Source: Allostella vacuolata
GTDB taxonomy: Bacteria > Pseudomonadota > Alphaproteobacteria > ATCC43930 > Allostellaceae
Assembly: GCA_006739055.1 (NCBI GenBank)
Contig: AP019702.1
Location: 868,501-932,500 of the forward strand
Direction: 5' to 3'
Length of the DNA: 64,000 nt
The position numbers were made by a program, and so were the translations under genes. The notes beneath the pieces are model-generated. The model did not search any database, was not told the DNA's origin, and saw only the letters and a program-made list of their open reading frames with translations. Of the stretch, positions 53,910 through 61,270 are shown in pieces (the stretch's first letter is position 1; each line of letters begins with the position of its first letter).

Positions 53910-55265
53910 TCAGCCGGTCCCGGCCTGCGCGCCCCAGAAGCCATTGGGGGCGAACAGGGAATCGACCGCCTCGTCGAGCCGGCCCAGGTCGGCCAGCAGG
54001 TCGAGCAGCGTGTAGCGCCGGCGGATCAGCCGGGCGCGGCGATAGTCGGCGGCGAGCTTGGCGGCGGTGACGCCGATCTGGCCGGGCCTGGCCGGTGCGC
54101 CGGCGGCGGCGAGCCAGCCCTGCATCCGGGCCGCCGCTGGCAGGCGGGCCGCCAGCCGCCGGCGCAGGTCGGGCCACACCGCGCCCAGCCGCTCCAGCCG
54201 CTGCCGCAGCCGCTCGGGCGAGGGCCGCTTGGCGGCCATCTCGGCGGCGGCGCTGGCGGCCATGCCGGGGTCGGGAAAGGCGGCGGCGACCAGGGTCGCC
54301 TCGTCGGCGGCGGACATCTGCCGCGCCAGGCCCCGTGCCGCGTCGAAATCGGGCCGGGCCAGCAGCCATTCGTAGAGGGCGAGCATGGCGACGCAGCCGA
54401 TGCCGACGCAGGCCCCGTGCGAGACCGGCTCGCCCGCATGGGCGAGCCCCTCCATCTCCCACAGGTGGGCGAACTGGTGGTCGCTGCCGCTGGCCGGGCG
54501 CGAGGTGCCGTGCGCCTGCATGGCGAAGCCGGTGATCAGGAGGCCCTGCATCAGGCCGCGTAGCGCCGCCGGCTCGCGCCGCGGCAGGCCGTCCGGCCGG
54601 CCCAGCATCGCCAGCAGGTCGTCCTGCACCAGGGCGAAGGGGCCGGGCGCGATCGCCTCCTCGCCGAGCGCATCGGCCAGGATCCAGTCGGCGCCGGCGA
54701 CGATCTTGCCGGCGAGGTCGCCATAGCCCCAGGCGGACATGCGGGCGGGGGCGGCGGCGATGACGTCGAGGTCGGCCAGCACGGCGACCGGCGGCGGGCA
54801 GGGCAGGGTGCGCTTGAAGTCGCCGTCGAGCAGGGCCGCGCCGGAGGCGGCATAGCCATCCATCGAGGCGGCGGTGGCGACGACGGCATAGGGGGTGCCG
54901 GCCAGCTCGGCCGCGCGCTTGACGAGGTCGTTGACGACGCCCGCGCCGACCGCGACCGGGACGGCGCGCTCCGAGCGGATGCGGGCCGCGATCTCCTCGG
55001 TATGGGCAACCCGCGGCTTGAGGCGCGGCCGGCCCGGCAGGATCAGGCTGCCATGGGCGATGCCGGCCGCCGCCAGGATCGCCGCCGCGGCCCGGCCCGC
55101 CGCCGCATGGGTGTTCTCGTCGGCCACCAGCAGGATCGGTCCGTCGGGCAGGTGGCGGCGCAGCAGCCCGGGCAGGGCGTCCGATGCGCCGCGCTCCAGC
55201 ACCACCTCGCGCGTGACCGATGCCCCCCGCACCGCCCGCTCCAGACTGTCAGCGGATCCGTCCAT
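53910..55265 (-). CDS. sn-Glycerol-1-phosphate dehydrogenase-like protein
   Basis: A 451-residue enzyme of the iron-containing/GldA-like dehydrogenase fold, closest to sn-glycerol-1-phosphate dehydrogenase (archaeal EgsA, bacterial AraM). NAD(P)-binding VAVGAGVVNDL at 104-114 and ATAASMDGYAASGA at 130-143; metal ligands Asp183 (GYGDLAGK), His263 (SGSDHQFAH) and His283 (SHG) are all present. Such enzymes interconvert dihydroxyacetone phosphate and sn-glycerol-1-phosphate. The ATG at 55265 follows GGAGAGG. It is the first gene of an operon with ugpBAE, ugpQ and phoD, pointing to breakdown of an imported glycerol phosphate rather than lipid synthesis. The stereospecificity is inferred from family only. 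Confidence 0.88.
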   Translation of the reverse strand: MDGSADSLERAVRGASVTREVVLERGASDALPGLLRRHLPDGPILLVADENTHAAAGRAAAAILAAAGIAHGSLILPGRPRLKPRVAHTEEIAARIRSERAVPVAVGAGVVNDLVKRAAELAGTPYAVVATAASMDGYAASGAALLDGDFKRTLPCPPPVAVLADLDVIAAAPARMSAWGYGDLAGKIVAGADWILADALGEEAIAPGPFALVQDDLLAMLGRPDGLPRREPAALRGLMQGLLITGFAMQAHGTSRPASGSDHQFAHLWEMEGLAHAGEPVSHGACVGIGCVAMLALYEWLLARPDFDAARGLARQMSAADEATLVAAAFPDPGMAASAAAEMAAKRPSPERLRQRLERLGAVWPDLRRRLAARLPAAARMQGWLAAAGAPARPGQIGVTAAKLAADYRRARLIRRRYTLLDLLADLGRLDEAVDSLFAPNGFWGAQAGTG

Positions 55266-55308
55266 GCCTCTCCAGCCGCATCTCCGACGCCCGCGAGGGT
55301 TACCATGG

Positions 55309-55349
55309 TTCGCGAACATTTGTATAGGATAGGATACTTATGTTGCGAA
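55309..55349. promoter_or_regulatory. Imperfect inverted repeat, candidate SorC site
   Basis: TTCGCGAACATTTGTAT (55309-55325) faces ATACTTATGTTGCGAA (55334-55349). Read in the same direction both arms give TTCGC-AACAT--GTAT. The AACATAAGT core of the right arm recurs in the perfect palindrome at 55409-55426, so both are probably bound by the adjacent SorC regulator. This copy lies just upstream of the leftward operon (ATG at 55265). Confidence 0.6.
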
Positions 55350-55372
55350 GCGATGACGTTCGCGGAGCCGGC

Positions 55373-55426
55373 TTGACAGGCCGGCTGGCCGGGAACATTA
55401 TTTCATCCTACGAACATAAGTTCGTA
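55373..55426 (+). promoter_or_regulatory. Promoter and operator of the sorC-kinase operon
   Basis: A perfect -35 box TTGACA (55373-55378) and CATTAT (55396-55401) are 17 bp apart, the ideal spacing. The -35 box lies in the loop of a perfect 7-bp hairpin (AGCCGGC 55366-55372, GCCGGCT 55380-55386). Eight bases after the -10 box is TACGAAC-ATAA-GTTCGTA (55409-55426), a perfect palindrome over the expected transcription start, 18 nt before the regulator's GTG: a good position for autorepression. Confidence 0.7.
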
Positions 55427-55443
55427 TCCGATCGGCGGGGGCT

Positions 55444-56415
55444 GTGGTGGAAGACGAGATCGGTCTCGCGACGCGGGCCGCCTGGATGCATTTCGCGGGC
55501 GGCCTGACCCAGTCCGAGGTGGCCGAGCGCCTCGGCATCACCCGGCTCAAGGCCCACCGGCTGGTCGCGCGCGCCGCCCGCGACGGGCTGGTCCGCGTCT
55601 TCATCGACGGCGAGATCGCCGAGTGTGCGCAGATGGAGGGCGTCCTGTCTGCCGCGCACGGGCTGGACTTCTGCCGCGTCGTGCCGGTGCTGGACGACGA
55701 CCCGCTGCCGCTGAAGGCGCTCGGCATCGTCGGCGCCCAGTATCTGAAGGGCGTGCTGGAGCGCGACGAGGACACGCTGATCGGCGTCGGGCACGGGCGC
55801 ACGCTGGCGTCCTGCGCCGACCACCTGATCCGCATGGCGGTGAAGCGGACCCGCTTCGTGTCGCTTCTGGGCGGCCTGACCCGCAAATTCTCCGCCAACC
55901 CGCACGACGTCATCCATCGCCTCGCCGACCGCACCGGCGCGGAGGCCTATGTCCTGCCGGTCCCGTTCATCGCGAACTCGGTCGAGGACCGGGCCGTCCT
56001 GCTGGCCCAGCGCGGCGTGTCGGAAGTGTTCGACCTCGCCCGGCGCGCCAGCCTGCTCTTCGTCAGCATCGGGGCGGTCGAGACCCAGGCCTCGCTGATC
56101 GCCACCGGCATGATCGAGCGCGGCGACATGGAGCGGGTGCGGCGCGACGGCGGCTGCGGCGAGATCCTCGGCTGGTTCTTCGACCGCGCCGGGCGGCCGG
56201 TCGACACCGAGGTCAGCCGGCGCATCCTGTCGCTCGACCTGGACGACCTGCGCCGCGGCCGCATCGTCGCGATCGCCGGCGGCGTCGCCAAGGTGGAGGC
56301 GATCGCCTCCATCCTGGCCAGCGGCCTGCTCAAGGGCCTGATCGTCGACGAGCGGACCGCCCGCATCCTGGTCGAGCGCCTGGACCGGCCGCAAGGTACG
56401 GCTGCCCGCCGCTGA
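55444..56415 (+). CDS. SorC-family sugar/polyol-responsive regulator
   Basis: A 323-residue SorC-family transcription factor, resembling the erythritol regulator EryD. The HTH is at about 20-50 (GGLTQSEVAERLGITRLKAHRLVARAARDG). The sugar-phosphate-binding domain follows, with TLIGVGHGRTLASCADHL, VSLLGGLTRKFSANPHDV and VAIAGGVAKVEAIASILASGLLKGLIVDERTA. The start is GTG at 55444 (or the next codon) after a G-run. It heads the rightward operon, and operator-like palindromes lie upstream of both divergent operons, so it probably controls both; the inducer would be a phosphorylated intermediate. Confidence 0.92.
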   Translation: MVEDEIGLATRAAWMHFAGGLTQSEVAERLGITRLKAHRLVARAARDGLVRVFIDGEIAECAQMEGVLSAAHGLDFCRVVPVLDDDPLPLKALGIVGAQYLKGVLERDEDTLIGVGHGRTLASCADHLIRMAVKRTRFVSLLGGLTRKFSANPHDVIHRLADRTGAEAYVLPVPFIANSVEDRAVLLAQRGVSEVFDLARRASLLFVSIGAVETQASLIATGMIERGDMERVRRDGGCGEILGWFFDRAGRPVDTEVSRRILSLDLDDLRRGRIVAIAGGVAKVEAIASILASGLLKGLIVDERTARILVERLDRPQGTAARR

Positions 56416-56416
56416 C

Positions 56417-58033
56417 ATGGCCGCCGCTGACATGCCCGCCGCCGAGATCGCTGTCGCGGAAACATCCGGGCCGATCCTCATCGGCGTCGATGCCGGTACC
56501 TCCGTCATCAAGGCCGTCGCCTTCACGCCGGACGGCCTGCCGGTCGCCGTGACCTCGGTCCCGAACTGCTGGCAGAAGTCGGCCGGCGGCGCTGCCGAGC
56601 AGGACCTGGCGGCGACCTGGGCCGCGACCGCCCGGACCCTGCGGGCCATGGCCGATCGAGTGCCGGACCTGTCGCGGCGACTGGCCGGCATCGCCGTCAC
56701 CGGGCAGGGCGACGGTACCTGGCTGGTGGATGCGGCGGGCGAACCGGTCGGGCCGGCGATGCTGTGGCTCGACGCCCGTGCCGGGCGGATCGCCGGCGAG
56801 CTGCGCCGGGGCCCGGCCGACGCCGCGCGCTTCGCCGCCACCGGCACCGGGCTCGCCGCTTGCCAGCAGGGGCCGCAACTCGCCTGGCTCGGCCGCCACC
56901 AGCCCGAACGCCTGGCCGCCGCGGCGACGGCCTTCCACTGCAAGGACTGGCTCTATCTCAGGCTGACCGGCCGGCGGGCGACCGACCCGTCCGAGGCCAC
57001 GCTCAGCTTCGGCGATTTCCGCACCCGCGCCTACAGCGCGACGGTGCTGGATGCCCTCGGCCTGGCCCCGCAGCGCCGGCTGCTGCCGGGGATCGTCGAC
57101 GGCACCATCGAGCATGCCGGCCTCTCGGCCGATGCCGCGCGGGCGACCGGGCTGCCGGCGGGGACGCCGGTGGTGCTGGGCTATATCGACATCGTCTGCT
57201 CGGCCCTGGGGGCCGGGCTCTACGACCCCGACGAAGGGGTCGGCACCAGCATCGTCGGCTCGACCGGCATGCACATGCGCCGGGTCGACGGGGCCGACCG
57301 CGTCGCGCTGTCGTCCGACCGGACCGGCTACACGATCGCCTTTCCGGTGCCCGGCACCTATGCCCAGATGCAGTCGAACCTGGCGGCAACCTTGAACATC
57401 GACTGGGTGCTCGACCTGATCGGCGGCGTCCTGGCGGCCGAGGGCATCCGGCGCGACCGCGCCGACCTGCTGGCCGGCATCGACCGGCTGCTGGAGACGA
57501 CGGCCCCGGGCACCCTGCTTTTCCATCCCTACATCGCCGACGGCGGCGAGCGCGGCCCGTTCGTCGATGTCGGTGCCAGCGCCGCCTTCTTCGGCCTGTC
57601 GGTCCGGCACGGCCATGCCGACCTGGTGCGCGCGGTGTTCGAGGGCCTGGCCTTCGCCGCGCGCGACTGCTACGCGGCGATGGGGCCGCTGCCGCGCGAG
57701 GTGCGCATGTCGGGCGGGGCGGCGCGCAGCCGGGTCCTGCGCGGGATGCTCGCCGCCGCCCTCGATGCGCCGGTCCGCGTCAGCACGCGCGCGGAGGCCG
57801 GTGCGGCGGGCGCGGCCATGATCGCCGCGGTCTGCCTCGGCATCCATCGCGACATGGAGGAATGCGCCGCCCGCTGGGTGCGACCCCATCTCGGCCCTCC
57901 GCTGGCGCCCGACGCCGGACTGGTCGCGGCCTACCGCCGCCTGTTCCCGGCCTACCAGGAGGCGCGGCGGGCGATGCCGCCCGTGTGGCGCCGCCTTGCC
58001 ACGGCCGAGGCGGAACGCGGCGGCCATGCCTAG
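56417..58033 (+). CDS. EryA-like FGGY-family polyol kinase
   Basis: A 538-residue FGGY kinase most like erythritol kinase EryA. The N-terminal ATPase fold has IGVDAGTSVIKAVAF (Asp25), then VTGQGDGTWLVD and PAMLWLDARAG, the EryA-type version of the substrate region, CKDWLYLRLTGRRATDPSEATLSFGDFRTR, and GTSIVGSTGMHMR. The C-terminal half has FHPYIADGGERGPFVD and MSGGAARSRVLRGMLA. It should phosphorylate a polyol or ketose with ATP. It starts one base after the regulator stop; a 15-bp duplication across this junction gives a second ATG at 56432. The substrate is not proven. Confidence 0.9.
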   Translation: MAAADMPAAEIAVAETSGPILIGVDAGTSVIKAVAFTPDGLPVAVTSVPNCWQKSAGGAAEQDLAATWAATARTLRAMADRVPDLSRRLAGIAVTGQGDGTWLVDAAGEPVGPAMLWLDARAGRIAGELRRGPADAARFAATGTGLAACQQGPQLAWLGRHQPERLAAAATAFHCKDWLYLRLTGRRATDPSEATLSFGDFRTRAYSATVLDALGLAPQRRLLPGIVDGTIEHAGLSADAARATGLPAGTPVVLGYIDIVCSALGAGLYDPDEGVGTSIVGSTGMHMRRVDGADRVALSSDRTGYTIAFPVPGTYAQMQSNLAATLNIDWVLDLIGGVLAAEGIRRDRADLLAGIDRLLETTAPGTLLFHPYIADGGERGPFVDVGASAAFFGLSVRHGHADLVRAVFEGLAFAARDCYAAMGPLPREVRMSGGAARSRVLRGMLAAALDAPVRVSTRAEAGAAGAAMIAAVCLGIHRDMEECAARWVRPHLGPPLAPDAGLVAAYRRLFPAYQEARRAMPPVWRRLATAEAERGGHA

Positions 58034-59081
58034 CGCCGACATCCGGGCGACCGTCGCCATCGTCGGCGACCGCTTCATGGAGGCGCGGGCCTTCCGGTCG
58101 GCGCTGGCGGCGGCCTGCGGCGACGGGCTGGCGACGCGGGCCGTCGACCTGGCCTGGCCGGACGTGCCGATGCGCAACGCCGAGCCGGGCTCGGCCCTGG
58201 CGGGCCTGCGGGAATATCTGGGCGAGCCGGCCGAGATCGTCGACTTCGTCGGCGACGCGGAGATCCTGGTGACCCACCTGGCGCCGCTTTCCGACGCGAT
58301 GATGGGGGCGCTGCCGGCCCTGCGCCTGGTCGCGGTGTCGCGCGGCGGGCCGGTCAACATCGACTTGGCCTCGGCCCGCCGGCGCGGGGTGCGGGTGGTC
58401 AACGTGCCCGGCCGCAACGCCAGCGCGGTGGCGGAATTCACGATCGGCGCCATCCTGGCCGAGACCCGGCTGATCCGCGCCGGGCACGAGAGCCTGCGCC
58501 GCGGCGAATGGCGCGGCGACCTCTACCGCGCCGACGTGACCGGCCGCGAGCTGTCGGAGCTGACGGTCGGCATCGTCGGCTATGGCGAGGTCGGGACGCG
58601 CGTGGTGCGCCTGCTGCGCGCGTTCGGCTGCCGCACCCTGGTGGCCGATCCCTATGCGCGCCTGTCGAACGCGGACCGCGCGGCCGGGGTCGAACTGGTC
58701 CTGCTGGACGAGCTGCTGGCCGGGTCGGACGTCGTCTCGCTGCACGCCCGGGTGACGCCGGAGACGACGGGGATGATGGACGCCGCCCGCTTCGCGCGGA
58801 TGCGCCCGGGTGCGATCTTCGTCAACACCGCGCGCGGTCCCCTGGTCGACTACGACGCCCTGCACGACGCGCTCGTCTCGGGCCACCTGCGCGGCGCGAT
58901 GCTGGAGACGTTCGGCATCGAGCCGCCGCCGGCCGACTGGCCGCTGCTCAAGCTGCCCAACGTGACGCTCACCCCGCACATCGCCGGCGCCTCGCTGCGC
59001 ACCGTCGCCTATGCCGCCGCCCGGGTGGCCGACGAGGTGCGCCGCTACCTGGCCGGCGAGCCGCCCCTGCAACCCTGCTGA
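58026..59081 (+). CDS. D-isomer-specific 2-hydroxyacid dehydrogenase
   Basis: A 351-residue NAD-dependent dehydrogenase of the SerA/2-hydroxyacid family. The Rossmann motif VGIVGYGEVGTRVVRLL starts at 181; catalytic residues are Arg270 (FVNTARGPLVD), a Glu in LETFGIEPPP (Glu294 or Glu299) and His318 (TPHIAGAS). It oxidises a 2-hydroxyacid or reduces a 2-oxoacid. The start overlaps the kinase stop by 8 bp, so the two are coupled. In this operon it might handle a tetronate or glycolate-like product, but the substrate cannot be read from the sequence. Confidence 0.9.
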   Translation: MPSADIRATVAIVGDRFMEARAFRSALAAACGDGLATRAVDLAWPDVPMRNAEPGSALAGLREYLGEPAEIVDFVGDAEILVTHLAPLSDAMMGALPALRLVAVSRGGPVNIDLASARRRGVRVVNVPGRNASAVAEFTIGAILAETRLIRAGHESLRRGEWRGDLYRADVTGRELSELTVGIVGYGEVGTRVVRLLRAFGCRTLVADPYARLSNADRAAGVELVLLDELLAGSDVVSLHARVTPETTGMMDAARFARMRPGAIFVNTARGPLVDYDALHDALVSGHLRGAMLETFGIEPPPADWPLLKLPNVTLTPHIAGASLRTVAYAAARVADEVRRYLAGEPPLQPC

Positions 59082-59096
59082 CACCGGAGAGATTTC

Positions 59097-59765
59097 ATGG
59101 ATTCCGAAGAGCGCGCCCTGCGCCAGGCGATCATCGACAAGTGCGTGTGGATGAATGCCTCGGGCTTCAACCAGGGCACGTCCGGCAACATCTCGGCGCG
59201 CTGGGGCGACCGCATGCTGATCACCCCCAGCGCCACCCCCTACGAGCAGCTGGCGCCGGAGGCGATCGCCGCCATGCCGCTGGCCGACGAGACCGGTGCC
59301 TGGGACGGCCCGCTGAAGCCGTCGACCGAATGGCGCTTCCACCGCGACATCCTGCGCGCCCGGCCGGATGCCGGCGCCGTCGTCCACACCCATTCGACCT
59401 TCGCCACCGTGCTCGCGATCGCGCGCCGGGAGATCCCCTCGTGCCACTACATGATCGCGGCCTTCGGCGGCGACGAGATCCGCTGCGCGGACTATGCGAC
59501 CTACGGCACGGCCGAGCTGTCGGCCAACGCGCTGAAGGCGCTGGACGGGCGCAACGGCTGCCTGCTCGCCAACCACGGCATGATCGCGATCGGCAGCAAC
59601 CTCGACAAGGCGATGTGGCTGGCGGTCGAACTGGAGACGATCGCCAAGCAATACTATCATGCCTTGCTGCTGGACGGCGGGCCGGTGCTGCTGTCGGCCG
59701 GGCAGATCGCCGACACCCGCCGCAGCTTCGCCACCTACGGGCTGCAGGACCGCAAGTCGGCGTGA
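59097..59765 (+). CDS. FucA-like class II aldolase
   Basis: A 222-residue zinc-dependent aldolase of the class II aldolase/adducin family. The zinc and catalytic set is complete with spacing equal to L-fuculose-1-phosphate aldolase: Glu78 (PSTEWRFH), His97 and His99 (VVHTHSTFA), His160 (LANHGMIA); the phosphate loop is GTSGNISAR (27-35). It would split a ketose 1-phosphate into dihydroxyacetone phosphate and an aldehyde, or decarboxylate in an OtnC-like way. GGAGAG precedes the ATG. Six bases after its stop the GlpD-type gene starts. Confidence 0.92.
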   Translation: MDSEERALRQAIIDKCVWMNASGFNQGTSGNISARWGDRMLITPSATPYEQLAPEAIAAMPLADETGAWDGPLKPSTEWRFHRDILRARPDAGAVVHTHSTFATVLAIARREIPSCHYMIAAFGGDEIRCADYATYGTAELSANALKALDGRNGCLLANHGMIAIGSNLDKAMWLAVELETIAKQYYHALLLDGGPVLLSAGQIADTRRSFATYGLQDRKSA

Positions 59766-59770
59766 GCGCG

Positions 59771-61270
59771 ATGCCCGCGGTGTCGGATACGGTCGACCTG
59801 CTGGTGGTGGGCGGCGGGGTCAACGGCGCCGGCATCGCCCGCGACGCCGCCGGCCGCGGCCTGTCGGTCGTCCTGTGCGAGAAGGACGACCTCGGCCAGG
59901 GGACCAGCTCGCGCTCCGGCAAGCTGGTCCATGGCGGCCTGCGCTACCTGGAATATTACGAGTTCCGCCTGGTGCGCGAGGCGCTGATCGAGCGCGAGGT
60001 GCTGCTGGCGGCCGCCCCGCACATCATCTGGCCGATGCGCTTCGTGCTGCCGCACGCGGCGTCCGCCCGGCCGGCCTGGCTGGTGCGGCTCGGGCTCCTC
60101 CTCTACGACCATCTGGGCGGCCGCAAGCGCCTGCCCGGCACCCGCACCCTCGACCTGCGCCGCGCGCCCGAGGGCCGGGCGCTGGCCGACCCGCCGCGCA
60201 TCGGCTTCGAGTATTCCGACTGCTGGGTCGACGACGCGCGCCTCGTCGTCCTCAATGCGATCGACGCCGCCGAGCGGGGCGCGCAGATCCTGTCCCGCAC
60301 CGCCTGCATCTCCGCCCGGCGCGAGGGCGGGCTGTGGCGGGCGGAGCTGGAAGGGCCGGGCGGGCGCCGCGGGGTGACGGCGCGGGTGCTGGTCAATGCC
60401 GCCGGACCCTGGGTCAAGGACGTGATCGGCCGCGTCGCCGGGCTGAACTCCGCCCGCAACGTCCGGCTGGTCAAGGGCAGCCACATCGTCGTGCCCAAGT
60501 TCTGGGACGGCCCGCACGCCTTCCTGCTCCAGAACCACGACCGCCGGGTGATCTTCGTCAACCCCTACGAGGGCGACCTGTGCCTGATCGGCACCACCGA
60601 CATCCCGCATGAGGGCCCGGCCGAAACGGTGGCGATCGACGCGCGCGAGATCGATTATCTTCTGGACGTGGTGAATCGCTATTTCCGCCGCGGCCTGTCC
60701 CGCGCCGACATCGTCCACGCCTATTCCGGCGTGCGCCCGCTCTATGACGATGCGGCGGAGAACCCGAGCGCGGTCACCCGCGACTATGTCTTCGACCTCG
60801 ATGCCCCGGCGGGCGGGGCACCGCTGCTGTCGGCCTTCGGCGGCAAGATCACCACCTTCCGCAAGCTGTCGGAGCATGCGCTGCGCACCCTGGAGCCCTT
60901 CTTTCCCAGCCTCCGGCCGGCCTGGACCGCGGGCGCACCGCTACCGGGTGGCGACATGGAAGATGCCGATTTCGACCGCTTCCTGGCGGGCTTCCGCGCC
61001 GCCCGGCCGTGGCTGCCGGCGGACCTGTCGCTCCACCTGGCCCGGCTCTACGGCACCCGCGCCGGCCGCGTGCTGGGCGATGCCGGCGCGAGGGCCGATC
61101 TCGGCCGGCACTTCGGCGGCCTTCTCTACGAGCGCGAGGCCCGCTACCTGATGGCGCACGAATGGGCCCAGGCAGCCGACGACATCCTCGACCGACGCAC
61201 CAAGCACGGGCTGCACCTAACGCCGGCCGAGCGCGGCGCGTTCACGGCATGGATGGCCGGCGCGCCGTGA
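59771..61270 (+). CDS. glpD: GlpD-type FAD glycerol-3-phosphate dehydrogenase
   Basis: A 499-residue FAD-dependent dehydrogenase of the GlpD family, which also includes erythritol-phosphate dehydrogenase EryB. FAD binding: DLLVVGGGVNGAGIARDAAGRGLSVVLCEKDDLGQGTSSRSGKLVHGGLRYLE (residues 8-61, summarised by GGGVNGAG and SSRSGKLVHGG). Also VKGSHIVVPKF, IGTTDIPHEG and SGVRPLYDD before the C-terminal helical domain. It passes electrons to quinone at the membrane. A GTG at 59762, overlapping the aldolase stop (GTGA), could add three residues. Its place in a polyol operon, not beside glpK, leaves glycerol-3-phosphate or a tetritol phosphate as substrate. Confidence 0.92.
   Translation: MPAVSDTVDLLVVGGGVNGAGIARDAAGRGLSVVLCEKDDLGQGTSSRSGKLVHGGLRYLEYYEFRLVREALIEREVLLAAAPHIIWPMRFVLPHAASARPAWLVRLGLLLYDHLGGRKRLPGTRTLDLRRAPEGRALADPPRIGFEYSDCWVDDARLVVLNAIDAAERGAQILSRTACISARREGGLWRAELEGPGGRRGVTARVLVNAAGPWVKDVIGRVAGLNSARNVRLVKGSHIVVPKFWDGPHAFLLQNHDRRVIFVNPYEGDLCLIGTTDIPHEGPAETVAIDAREIDYLLDVVNRYFRRGLSRADIVHAYSGVRPLYDDAAENPSAVTRDYVFDLDAPAGGAPLLSAFGGKITTFRKLSEHALRTLEPFFPSLRPAWTAGAPLPGGDMEDADFDRFLAGFRAARPWLPADLSLHLARLYGTRAGRVLGDAGARADLGRHFGGLLYEREARYLMAHEWAQAADDILDRRTKHGLHLTPAERGAFTAWMAGAP

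Noticed and set aside
49577-54070. 1497-residue plus-strand open frame
   Set aside because: It is antisense to phoD, ugpQ, ugpE, ugpA and ugpB, all of which have clear motifs on the minus strand.
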